A stretch of 64,000 nt of DNA from DASVTU01 sp036387415 (GTDB lineage: Bacteria > Acidobacteriota > Blastocatellia > Pyrinomonadales > Pyrinomonadaceae). The stretch spans positions 310,001-374,000 of the forward strand of contig DASVTU010000039.1 in assembly GCA_036387415.1 (NCBI GenBank). The letters run 5' to 3'. This document shows, in pieces, positions 1 to 8,119 of this stretch. A program made the translations under genes and the position numbers. Position 1 is the stretch's first letter; each line of letters starts with the position of its first letter. The notes below the pieces were generated by a model that was given only the letters and a program-made list of their open reading frames with translations, searched no databases and was not told where the DNA came from.

Positions 1-40
1 AACCGATAAAACCCGCGCCGCCTGTCACCAGTATTCTCAT
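1..40 (-). CDS. NAD-dependent sugar-nucleotide epimerase/dehydratase, N-terminus only
   Basis: Reading leftward from an ATG at 40-38, the 13 visible codons give MRILVTGGAGFIG, the first beta strand and the GxxGxxG dinucleotide-binding loop of the extended short-chain dehydrogenase family (UDP-glucose 4-epimerase, UDP-glucuronate decarboxylase and related enzymes). A GGAG ribosome-binding site lies a few bases upstream (complement of 46-52). The rest of the gene is outside the window, so the substrate cannot be named. It probably continues the same minus-strand glycan gene cluster. Confidence 0.8.
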   Translation of the reverse strand, partial: MRILVTGGAGFIG

Positions 41-111
41 CTCGTTCTCCGACCTTTCATTGAAAAATTCCCTCTACGCTCCGGCTATCTAAAAATCCTC
101 GTCCGTTTTCG

Positions 112-1716
112 TCACTCATAAACTTCAGTCGTCGCTTCGCTGGTCGTCGCCGTGGTTGCTGTCGCGTTGTGGCTCAACTCGCTCTCGTCCGGCGTCGGCG
201 CGGTTTGCTGCCGCCGACGGCGACGCTGACCCGAAGAACGACTGTGCCGATGACGACGACTCGGCGTTTCGACGCGACCATTGAGCGTGGCGAGCGCGGC
301 GAGCATCAGGAACAGGAGCGCGTTCGATGTGGTGTGGAGCGGAAAATCGAAAAAGCTGTGTGTGAGCACGGCAAAGCATCCGCCGAGCGCACCGAGCGCG
401 ACGCCACGACGAAAAGCGTCCTCCGATTGCATGCGCTGAAACCCCAGCCGAAACAGCATCGCGATGAAGAACAGACCGAGCAACGCGCCGACCACACCCG
501 CATCCGAGAGCGTCTGCAAGTAGTCGTTGTGCGCCTGTTCGAGACGATAGAGGCGACCGTGGTTGGTATCGTAACGCGAATAGGCGAGACTGAACGAGCC
601 GAGTCCGGTTCCCGTCAGAGGATGGTCGCGGATGATGTCGATTGTGCCCCGCCAGAAATGGACGCGCCCCGTCGTCGGGTCGTCGGCGTTGATGGAGCCG
701 ACGAGGCGATTCAAAGCATCCTCGCCGCCGAAAAAAAGTACGCCCGTAAACAACACCAACACCAACGCCGCTCCCGCCGTCGCACGTAACGCGACGCTTC
801 GCAGACGCGAACCCGCACGCCTCTCCTCGCCGTCGCCTTCACTCGCGCGTCCGCGTCCGCCCCGCCCGCGCACCGCGCCCGACACGATGACGATGAACAT
901 AATCTCCACGACGAGGCTCAACATGCCGCCGCGCGAATTTGTCAGGATGACGGAGATGCCCATCAAGGCGGCGGCGAAGGCGTAGAGCACGTAGCGTTCG
1001 CGTTCGACAGCGCCGGAGAGAAGGAGTCCGAGCGGCAACGCGAGCGCCATCTCCATCGCTCCGGCGAAGTGATGCCGATTGATGAAGGGGCCGAAGGCGA
1101 GACTCTGCGTGGATTTGCGTAGCCCGTAAATCTTATCGGGGCTGACGAAAAACTGAATCATGCCGAAGACGGCGAGCAGGAACCCGAAGATGGTGAGCGC
1201 ACGCACGACCGTCCGCAGACGACGTGGGCTGTCGATGAAGGCGAGCGCGGCGGCGAAATAGACCAGCAGCGACGTGAGTTGAATAATGACGAAGCGCGTC
1301 GAGTAAGGGTCGAACGAGAGACTACGGACGGGCGTTATCCCGGCGTCGCCCGCGACGCTTGCGCCGAGCGGCAGGAGTTGAATGAGTCCGAGCGCAATCA
1401 ACGCGACGAGCGGTAGTTGAAGAAGATTGCGGCTGATGCGTAGACGCCCCGTGCGCCACGCATCCGCCACCCACGCCGCGACGACGAAGCCCGCGCCCGC
1501 CAGAAACAGTCCGAGCGTCCAGCTATGCACCGTGCCGAAGGCGAGCGCCGAGAGCACGACGGCGAGGCAGAGCGCGAGGATGACAAAACGGCTGGCGAGC
1601 GTCCGCGCGGTGTCAGCGTTCGCCTGAAGCTTTGCCCCGCCCGCCGTCATCGCCCGCGTTTGCGGCTCGCGCACCCGCAGCGTCTCCGCCGATGCGTTGG
1701 AGGTTGAAGTCGTCAT
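112..1716 (-). CDS. O-antigen ligase/polymerase family membrane protein (WaaL/Wzy-like)
   Basis: About 534 residues with some ten or more hydrophobic segments. The large central periplasmic loop and the following helix carry the Wzy_C signature, here GTGLGSFSLAYSRYD followed by RLEQAHNDYLQ near residues 375-405. Members of this family join polysaccharide chains to lipid A-core or to protein, or polymerise repeat units; sequence alone does not separate these roles. The C-terminus is Arg/Ser/Thr-rich and looks disordered. The longest frame opens with a TTG at 1731; I prefer the ATG at 1716, but an ATG at 1650 is also possible. Any of these overlaps the end of the upstream TPR gene, so the two are probably translationally coupled. 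Confidence 0.85.
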   Translation of the reverse strand: MTTSTSNASAETLRVREPQTRAMTAGGAKLQANADTARTLASRFVILALCLAVVLSALAFGTVHSWTLGLFLAGAGFVVAAWVADAWRTGRLRISRNLLQLPLVALIALGLIQLLPLGASVAGDAGITPVRSLSFDPYSTRFVIIQLTSLLVYFAAALAFIDSPRRLRTVVRALTIFGFLLAVFGMIQFFVSPDKIYGLRKSTQSLAFGPFINRHHFAGAMEMALALPLGLLLSGAVERERYVLYAFAAALMGISVILTNSRGGMLSLVVEIMFIVIVSGAVRGRGGRGRASEGDGEERRAGSRLRSVALRATAGAALVLVLFTGVLFFGGEDALNRLVGSINADDPTTGRVHFWRGTIDIIRDHPLTGTGLGSFSLAYSRYDTNHGRLYRLEQAHNDYLQTLSDAGVVGALLGLFFIAMLFRLGFQRMQSEDAFRRGVALGALGGCFAVLTHSFFDFPLHTTSNALLFLMLAALATLNGRVETPSRRHRHSRSSGQRRRRRQQTAPTPDESELSHNATATTATTSEATTEVYE

Positions 1717-2971
1717 ACCAAACTTTTCCAAAAATCGGGCACGCCTCTTCCGTGCACGACGGGCGAACGATTCGCATCAGTATCGCTTCGGTCTGCGGCG
1801 AGGTGGTGAAATCCAGTGTGACCTGTTGCCAGTCGTGCGTGCCGTCAGCCACCTGCGCCGAATTCGCCAACTGACGCGCCCCGTCGCCGTTATCCAACAC
1901 TTGCACGATGAGCGTCGTCGCACTCTTCAAGTTTTCCGTGCGGACGAAATATTCCAGACGATAACGCGTACGCGCCTCCACGGGCACAAGCTGCGAGACG
2001 TTGGCGAAGGCGAGCGACGTGGGCGCGTTGAAGGCGATGCGGAGACTACGCGCGCCGCCGTGTGGGTCGCGCACGTCGAGTCCTATCTGCGTCTGCGCGA
2101 CAGGCCGCACGTCCCAGATAAACGGATGCTTGTTCGACCCGCCGACCTCGCTCTCGAAACCGCCATTGATGATGTTTCCCACAGAGACTTCCGCGGCACC
2201 CTCCGGTGCGACCGTGCGATGCACCTCCATCGCCCCGTGAAAACGTCCCCTCTCCAACAGACCTGCGCGCAACGCCTCGCCCGCCGCGCGCTGCTCTCGC
2301 TTCTCCCTCTCGCCCAAACTCGACCACAGACGCAAAGCCTCGTCCATGCGTTTGAGCCTGACGAGATACTCGACCAACTGCGCGCGCCCCGCCGCCGACT
2401 CGCCGACCGCCGCCGCTATCCTTTCGACATCCCCGCCGTAGAGACTCCACAGCGTCGCAAAAATCTGCGGGCGCAAAGTCGGGTCGGCATCAGCCGAGCG
2501 GCGCAGTTCGACAAAGGCTTCATCCTGTCGTCCGGCGCGCAAAAGGAGATTTCCCAAGTACCAGCGCGGCATCGCATAGTGCGGCGCAAACTCGACTGAA
2601 CGCCGCAACGCGCGCTCGCCGCCCTCCGTGTCGCCCACCTGCTCGCGCACGCGCCCCAACTCCATCCACAGACGATAATCGTTTGGCGAAAGACTCGTCG
2701 CGCGCTCGTAATGGCGCAGGGCGTCCTGCAATTCTTCGGGCGAGAAAGTGCGCTTGGCAAAGACGGCGAGCGTGAAATGCGCCTGCGGGTCGTCGGGCGC
2801 GAGCCTCGTCGCCGCGCGCACAATCTCTGCGTCCACGGGAAACTCCGCCAGAGTATTCCCCAGACACCAACGCCCCACCACCCACACGCCCGCCAACGCC
2901 AACGCCAACGGCACAATCAACAGCACCCGCCGCCAAGTCGCTTCCACGTTGATGAGTTTCAATTGACTCAT
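1613..2971 (-). CDS. Membrane-anchored TPR protein with C-terminal jelly-roll-like domain
   Basis: The 452-residue product has one N-terminal membrane segment (residues about 13-36), then tetratricopeptide-like helical repeats over roughly residues 45-260 (for example DDPQAHFTLAVFAKR and SPNDYRLWMELGRVREQ). A beta-rich C-terminal part contains NGGFE, typical of carbohydrate-binding jelly-roll modules, and ends with WYDDFNLQR, another common feature of such folds. Proteins of this layout often stand next to O-antigen-ligase-like proteins, as here, where the genes overlap by about 100 bases. A role in holding or positioning polysaccharide at the membrane is inference. The last 30 residues are Gly/Ala-rich and may have been shaped by the overlap. 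Confidence 0.75.
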   Translation of the reverse strand: MSQLKLINVEATWRRVLLIVPLALALAGVWVVGRWCLGNTLAEFPVDAEIVRAATRLAPDDPQAHFTLAVFAKRTFSPEELQDALRHYERATSLSPNDYRLWMELGRVREQVGDTEGGERALRRSVEFAPHYAMPRWYLGNLLLRAGRQDEAFVELRRSADADPTLRPQIFATLWSLYGGDVERIAAAVGESAAGRAQLVEYLVRLKRMDEALRLWSSLGEREKREQRAAGEALRAGLLERGRFHGAMEVHRTVAPEGAAEVSVGNIINGGFESEVGGSNKHPFIWDVRPVAQTQIGLDVRDPHGGARSLRIAFNAPTSLAFANVSQLVPVEARTRYRLEYFVRTENLKSATTLIVQVLDNGDGARQLANSAQVADGTHDWQQVTLDFTTSPQTEAILMRIVRPSCTEEACPIFGKVWYDDFNLQRIGGDAAGARAANAGDDGGRGKASGER

Positions 2972-2977
2972 AAAAAA

Positions 2978-3140
2978 CAGTAGACAGTAGTCAGGAGTTC
3001 GTAGCCAGTAGAAAAACTGATTGAATGCTTTATCGTAACCAAAGGTTTTTGGTGTTGTCGATATGCGGCTCTCAAAAGTTAATCCTTAGCAATCAAACGC
3101 CGGATGCTTTTCTACTGACTACTGACTACTGTCTACTGCC
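2978..3140. repeat. Class A inverted tandem-unit element (A1)
   Basis: The left arm (2978-3014) is built of CAGTAGACAGTAG-like units; the right arm (3108-3140) is the imperfect reverse complement, built of CTACTGACTACTG units. A core of about 90 bases lies between them. It fills the gap between the WecA-fusion and TPR genes. Confidence 0.8.
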
Positions 3141-3149
3141 TACTTCCGC

Positions 3150-4967
3150 TCATTCTTCGCTCAGCGTATCGATTTGGATTCGCATGCGCTTGAGCGTGAT
3201 GTGCGCTTCTTCACAGGTGCGGCGAATCTGGCGCATGCGGTCTTCGGGAAACTTCAAACTTGAGATAAGCACTTCCTCGACGCGCTGCTTCTCGCAAATG
3301 CGACGCAACTGCCCGTTGCCGCCGAAGACACGATAACCGTGAATCACTTTGCCCTTCTTCAACGCGTCATCGTCTACAAAACCGACGGGCGTGTAACGCA
3401 GTTCACGATTATTCAGGAGTTCGCGCAGGAGTAGTTCGCCCGCGTCGCCCGCGCCGTAAATGAGCACGCGTCTTCCGTCGTGCAACGTTCCGGCGGGCAA
3501 CACTTTTCTAAACAGTCGAAACGCGATGCGGCTGCCCGCAAGAAGCATCAACAGGATAATGCCGTCGAGAATGAAGACGGCGCGCGAATAGCCCTCGAAA
3601 CGAAACGCGAACAGCACCGCCAGTACGCTCGCAATCGAACTAATCAGCACCGCCTTCGCGTAGACCACCAGATTGTCAACGCTCACATAACGCCAGATGC
3701 CGCGATAGACGCCCATCACCAGAAACGTCGCCATCTTGATAAAGACGAGGACGGGCACAGTGCGTATAAAAAGTGCGCGCGCGCCGATTTCCGTCACCGG
3801 CCCGAAAAGAAGCAAGTAGGAACCGTAGTAAGAGAGAATGATGAGCGCGACATCGAGGAACACCTCGAAGATGCGACGCTTGTACGAGAGGTCAACCAGA
3901 AACGCGACAATCGGCTTATCGCGCGCCGCGCGCACTTCCTCCTCATCGTAAACCTTGACGCCCGCTAGATAGACGCCGAGCAAAGACAGCACGACCGTGA
4001 ACCCCAGAATCGCCGCGAGGCTCACATCCAACTTCATCTCGCGCACGAACATCGCCAGCACGCCCGACAGCGCCGCGAACGCGTAGAGCATCCACACCGC
4101 GCGACGCTCCGATAGTCCGAGCGCGACGAGGCGATGCGAAGTGTGGTCGCGTCCGCCCTGCGCGGCGGAACGTCCGGCGAGTTTGCGTAAGACAGTGACG
4201 AAAGTGGTGTCGAAAATCGGGATGAACAGAATCAGCACGGGCACGGCCAGCACCGGAAGAAACGAACGCGAACGCCCGCCCGCCGCGCTGAGTAGCGCCG
4301 TGCTCGCCAGAAAGAACCCGATGAACATCGAGCCGCCGTCGCCCATGAAGATGGATGCGGGGTTCGTGTTGTAGACGAGGAAGCCGAGCAGCGATGCGGC
4401 AAACACGCCGAGCATCAAGGCTTCGAGCGTCTGCCCGTTGGCGACAAAGCTGAGCGCGAGAAAGACGGAGGCAATCGCGGCGATTCCGGCGGCGAGTCCG
4501 TCCATGTTGTCGAGGAGGTTGATGGCGTTGGTGATGCCGATGAGCCAGAAAATCGTAATCACCATGTTGACCCATTCCGAACCCGTCCACGGCAAGGTCA
4601 GCGCGTAGCCGCTCGTCGCGCCGTAATAGATGACGAGCGCCGCGCCCATCACCTGCCCGATTAGTTTCTGATACGGCTTGATGTGCAGCACATCATCGAC
4701 GAGTCCGACCGTGAACAGAAACGCGCTCGCCAGCATCACGATGAAGAACTGCGGCGTGTGCGGCACGAATGCCGCATAGACCGTCACGACCGTCAGGAAA
4801 ATCGCCACGCCGCCCATCATCGCGGTCGGCTTGTTGTGCCACCTGTCCGCCCTCGGCTTCGCCACCATGCCCCAACGCCGCGCCAACGCACGCACCACAG
4901 GCGTCAGCACCAGCGCCAACACAAACGACACCCCGACGGCCACCAGTTGTTCTGTACTTAAAAGCAT
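3150..4967 (-). CDS. WecA/TagO-type phosphoglycosyltransferase fused to a CapD/FlaA1-type N-terminal half
   Basis: Residues about 1-340 are a polytopic UDP-HexNAc:polyprenyl-phosphate HexNAc-1-P transferase (MraY/WecA superfamily): NLLDNMDGLAAG, FMGDGGSMFIGF, the catalytic-loop FIPIFDTTF and GGRDHTSHRL are all present. Residues about 350-605 look like the front half of a CapD/FlaA1 polysaccharide protein: four membrane segments, then a Rossmann module opening with RRVLIYGAGDAGELLLREL. The C-terminal epimerase catalytic domain of CapD is missing, since the protein stops after about 130 residues of the Rossmann part. WecA enzymes usually have 330-380 residues, so 605 is long. Predicted role: initiates the lipid-linked glycan on undecaprenyl phosphate, with the extra domain possibly sensing a nucleotide ligand (inference). 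Confidence 0.88.
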   Translation of the reverse strand: MLLSTEQLVAVGVSFVLALVLTPVVRALARRWGMVAKPRADRWHNKPTAMMGGVAIFLTVVTVYAAFVPHTPQFFIVMLASAFLFTVGLVDDVLHIKPYQKLIGQVMGAALVIYYGATSGYALTLPWTGSEWVNMVITIFWLIGITNAINLLDNMDGLAAGIAAIASVFLALSFVANGQTLEALMLGVFAASLLGFLVYNTNPASIFMGDGGSMFIGFFLASTALLSAAGGRSRSFLPVLAVPVLILFIPIFDTTFVTVLRKLAGRSAAQGGRDHTSHRLVALGLSERRAVWMLYAFAALSGVLAMFVREMKLDVSLAAILGFTVVLSLLGVYLAGVKVYDEEEVRAARDKPIVAFLVDLSYKRRIFEVFLDVALIILSYYGSYLLLFGPVTEIGARALFIRTVPVLVFIKMATFLVMGVYRGIWRYVSVDNLVVYAKAVLISSIASVLAVLFAFRFEGYSRAVFILDGIILLMLLAGSRIAFRLFRKVLPAGTLHDGRRVLIYGAGDAGELLLRELLNNRELRYTPVGFVDDDALKKGKVIHGYRVFGGNGQLRRICEKQRVEEVLISSLKFPEDRMRQIRRTCEEAHITLKRMRIQIDTLSEE

Positions 4968-5070
4968 ACCCCTGCTTGAAGAAGATGAAATTCGGCAAAA
5001 CGCCCCGAAAAGCTATTCGATGTGGCGGGAGAAATCAAGTGGGCAGAGATGTGGCTGAGTGAGCACCAAA

Positions 5071-6054
5071 TTAATAAAGATTTTGCTGAACTATGCCTTC
5101 GTCATATCGAGCATCAACTTCGCTTTGCAGTCTTCTAATGGCCTCTTGGCAATATTTAGCATTGTTGTCAATCAATATAGAACGACGCTTCAACATTAGT
5201 GCAGCAACACCCGTTGTTCCACTGCCGCCAAAAGGATCAATGACTAAACCGTCGTCAGGGCATAGCAGGCCAATAAAGAACATCGGCAAATCTACAGGGA
5301 AAACTGCGGGGTGTCCTTTGTTTTTACCAACCAACGCGCGGCTGATGACGTTTGAGTGCTTCTCATCGTCGGACGGGGTAAATTCATCTTCAGCAGATGC
5401 ATCCACGCTCACAACGTTTGAAGGGAGAACTGTTTCTTTGCCAACCCACTTGGAAATATCACGCCCGAAGCCGCTATCGTTAACGGAGTTATGTCGTGAG
5501 AGGTCATTTTGCCCTAACTTATTAAGACGTGTCTCTACCCAATTCCCGATAGGTTTTCGCACCGCATCGGGATTGAAGAAAGGTCGCTTCGACTTCGCCA
5601 AGTGAAAACAATATTCCCATCCGTCTCGCAACCTTGTCGGCCAATAGCCGGGCATCGGGTTGGTCTTGTGCCAAATGTAATCGTCTATCGCAAACCAGCC
5701 CCGTTGACATAAAGCTTCGACTGTTTGCCAGACATATCTATGACGCACACCATCTACCACTTTATCTTTGATATTTAGCACTAAGCTTCCCGTCGGCTTG
5801 AGTGCATTGAAAAAAGGTTCGTGGAAACTGAGAAACCATTCCACAAATTCGTCGGGGTGAACGCTGTCATAATGTTTTCGGCGCGCATCGGCATAAGGCG
5901 GTGATGTAACCAGTAAATCCGCCTGTCCAGCATATGCGCCTAGCTCACTCCGGCTATCGCCGCATATCACTGTGCAAGTGGCATCGGCTTTTTTAACCGT
6001 CGTTATGGAGGCGGGCTCGGTCATCTCTTTTTCGTTACTTTTAGAAATGTTCAC
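5071..6054 (-). CDS. DNA methyltransferase, probably N4-cytosine (beta-type motif order)
   Basis: The 327-residue product has catalytic motif IV TSPPY (residues 50-54) before the SAM-binding motif I DPFGGSGTTG (from residue 273). This is the order of beta-class DNA amino-methyltransferases, and an SPPY-type motif is most often found in N4-cytosine enzymes. It starts with a GTG whose G-T-G-A overlaps the TGA of the preceding gene, so translation is coupled. The preceding gene is a candidate endonuclease and the pair forms a compact restriction-modification unit. Codon use is clearly more AT-rich than in the flanking sugar genes, which suggests recent acquisition. The ATG at 6024 is an alternative start. 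Confidence 0.9.
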   Translation of the reverse strand: MNISKSNEKEMTEPASITTVKKADATCTVICGDSRSELGAYAGQADLLVTSPPYADARRKHYDSVHPDEFVEWFLSFHEPFFNALKPTGSLVLNIKDKVVDGVRHRYVWQTVEALCQRGWFAIDDYIWHKTNPMPGYWPTRLRDGWEYCFHLAKSKRPFFNPDAVRKPIGNWVETRLNKLGQNDLSRHNSVNDSGFGRDISKWVGKETVLPSNVVSVDASAEDEFTPSDDEKHSNVISRALVGKNKGHPAVFPVDLPMFFIGLLCPDDGLVIDPFGGSGTTGVAALMLKRRSILIDNNAKYCQEAIRRLQSEVDARYDEGIVQQNLY

Positions 6055-7013
6055 TTACAAAAAAACCTGACCAATTTATAAGGGTCGTTAAAATTACCCA
6101 CTTCATCAACCAACTCAGCATCAAAGCAACACTTACCGAAAGAAGCAAGAAGTTCATCCGGGACTTCAACCTGCGTTGGAAGCGCATCTGCCGAATATGA
6201 CGAGATGAGCGCGTCGAGCATCAAAGTCATAATTTCCTCATAGGAGTAATTAGCAAAAAAGGGCCAAAAATAATCGGAAAGCCATACCTCTGTATTTACA
6301 GAATGCGCGATTTTGGTTTTCTGTTCGCGCTTGATATATCTAAAACCTCTATCCATTGCAATGCCAAATACGCAACAGTACGGGCCAGTCCTATTCTTGT
6401 CATTTTTGGCAACATTCTCTAAAGCCTGAATGGCCTTCGGCCAATCTGCTCCGCCCATTGTATTACTCCGGTTTTTAACGGAAACATAGAGGCTCAAAAG
6501 CCCTCTCGCTTTATCCATAAATTCAATCGTCGCGTTGAAATCTCCTTCGGCAGTGCCGATATCCGAAACGCTTTTGAATCTTTCCGTTCGTCGTGCACAA
6601 TCTATAACCAAATATTGATAACGCCAGCCCGAATTCATCCGCTCTTTTTGCAAAGTTCGATTGCGAAATTGCTCAACTCCAACGTCCCTGTAATTCTTTC
6701 GGTATACCTGATGGGCTGTCGCTGCCGGATCGCCACAGTATTTTTTGAAATACTTGAATAGTTCTTTACCTTCTTTTTTGTAAATTACATTTGCTTCTTC
6801 TGTAGTCAAGTCTGAAGGAATAGAGAGAATTTCGCGCCTCGACTTTCTGCCAGCATTACCAATAGCAGACAGAATTAACAACCTCATCTCCTCCGCGGGA
6901 ATCTTGATTCTATGCGGCGTTAACGCTGAGTCGTCCAGACATCCGTAGTACACGCTACTTTCGTCTTGTATTCTCGGATAATTCTGCGGAATTGTCTTTG
7001 TTGTTTTCGCCAT
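6051..7013 (-). CDS. Candidate type II restriction endonuclease of a methyltransferase pair
   Basis: The 320-residue product is not recognised with confidence. It is called an endonuclease because it lies directly upstream of, and overlaps by four bases, a DNA methyltransferase gene, shares that gene's AT-rich composition, and has a possible nuclease core: Asp158 and Glu164 in GDFNATIEF followed by YVSVKNRSN (Lys180), resembling a variant PD-(D/E)xK arrangement with Ser in place of the usual acidic residue. No helicase, P-loop or specificity-subunit motif is visible, which fits a simple type II enzyme. No strong ribosome-binding site precedes the ATG. It could instead be an unrelated accessory protein of the methyltransferase. 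Confidence 0.6.
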   Translation of the reverse strand: MAKTTKTIPQNYPRIQDESSVYYGCLDDSALTPHRIKIPAEEMRLLILSAIGNAGRKSRREILSIPSDLTTEEANVIYKKEGKELFKYFKKYCGDPAATAHQVYRKNYRDVGVEQFRNRTLQKERMNSGWRYQYLVIDCARRTERFKSVSDIGTAEGDFNATIEFMDKARGLLSLYVSVKNRSNTMGGADWPKAIQALENVAKNDKNRTGPYCCVFGIAMDRGFRYIKREQKTKIAHSVNTEVWLSDYFWPFFANYSYEEIMTLMLDALISSYSADALPTQVEVPDELLASFGKCCFDAELVDEVGNFNDPYKLVRFFCK

Positions 7014-7021
7014 TGTTTGTC

Positions 7022-7984
7022 TTATTGACTACTGTAAAACGCGATGACGCTTTGCAGGATTCCGTCGAGCGTCATTTCGGGACGAAAGCCGATGAGGGCG
7101 GAGATTTTGGAGATGTCGGGGACGCGGCGCGGCATGTCCTCGAAGCCTTCCTCGTAAGCTTCGTTGTAGGGTACGAGCACGATTTCGGAATCCGATTTGG
7201 TCAACTCTTTGACGCGGTGCGCGAGTTCGAGAATCGATACCTCTTCGTTCGAGCCAATGTTGTAGACCTGCCCGACCGCTTCCTCTTTATCCATCAATTT
7301 GACGAGCGCGCCCACCACGTCGCCGACGTAGCCGAAGCAGCGCGTCTGCTCGCCCGTGCCGTAGACGGTGAGAGGTCGTCCGGCGAGCGCCTGTTTGACG
7401 AATGTCGGGATGACCATGCCGTACTGCCCCGTCTGTCTGGGGCCCACGGTGTTAAAGAGACGCACGACCACCGTCGGCAATTTCTTCTCGCGCCAGTAGG
7501 CGAGCGCGAGGAATTCGTCAATCGCCTTCGAGCAAGCGTAGCTCCAACGCCCCTTCGTCGTCGCGCCCATGACGAGGTTGCCGTCTTCACGAAAAGGCAC
7601 TTCCGTCGAGAGTCCATAAACTTCGGAAGTCGAAGCGACAAGCACTTTCTTCTTCTTCTTGTTGGCCTGCGCGAGCACCACCTCCGTGCAATGGACGTTG
7701 GTTTCGATGGTTCTGACAGGGCTTTCGACAATCAACTTGACGCCGACCGCCGCCGCCAGATGAAAGATAATGTCGCAGTGGTCAACCTGTTCAGCGACGA
7801 CAGGCGTGTTGTGCGCGCTGTCAATCGTGTAATGGAAACGCGGGTGTTTTTTGAGGTGCGCGATGTTTTCGATGCTGCCCGTCGAGAGGTCGTCGATGAT
7901 GTATACTTCATCGCCGCGCTCAAGATACGCGTCCGAGAGATGCGACCCGATGAAACCCGACCCGCCCGTGATTAATACTCGCAA
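7022..7984 (-). CDS. NAD-dependent sugar-nucleotide epimerase/decarboxylase (UXS/GalE-like)
   Basis: The 320-residue protein is an extended short-chain dehydrogenase: GGSGFIG at residues 7-13 binds NAD, STSEVYG gives the active-site Ser/Thr, and YACSK is the catalytic YxxxK. RLFNTVGPRQTGQYGMVIP is close to the motif in UDP-glucuronate decarboxylases and UDP-hexose 4-epimerases. The product is presumably a UDP-pentose or epimerised UDP-hexose for the surrounding glycosyltransferases; the exact substrate is not decidable here. Its last codons contain CAGTAGTCA, a class A repeat unit, directly beside the AT-rich restriction-modification pair. Confidence 0.85.
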   Translation of the reverse strand: MRVLITGGSGFIGSHLSDAYLERGDEVYIIDDLSTGSIENIAHLKKHPRFHYTIDSAHNTPVVAEQVDHCDIIFHLAAAVGVKLIVESPVRTIETNVHCTEVVLAQANKKKKKVLVASTSEVYGLSTEVPFREDGNLVMGATTKGRWSYACSKAIDEFLALAYWREKKLPTVVVRLFNTVGPRQTGQYGMVIPTFVKQALAGRPLTVYGTGEQTRCFGYVGDVVGALVKLMDKEEAVGQVYNIGSNEEVSILELAHRVKELTKSDSEIVLVPYNEAYEEGFEDMPRRVPDISKISALIGFRPEMTLDGILQSVIAFYSSQ

Positions 7985-8000
7985 AAATCTGTCTCCTTAA

Positions 8001-8119
8001 AATAAAACTTGAAAAGTGAAAAGTGAAAAAATGGACGGCTTAAAACGGCGACGTTCTTTCCTTTTTATCCTTCAACCATTTCCCCGTCTCCATTTTTTCA
8101 TTCTTAATTTTTCCTTTTT
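8001..8119. repeat. Class B inverted tandem-unit element
   Basis: The left arm (about 8003-8035) has AAAAGTGAAAAG-type units and the right arm (about 8088-8119) has TTTTTTCATTCTTAATTTTT-like sequence. The right arm is inside the 3' end of the adjoining glycosyltransferase gene and encodes its Lys/Glu-rich tail. Confidence 0.6.

Noticed and set aside
5071..7013. Insertion sequence or phage origin of the AT-rich island
   Set aside because: No transposase, integrase, terminal inverted repeats or target duplication was seen at either edge; only the composition is foreign.
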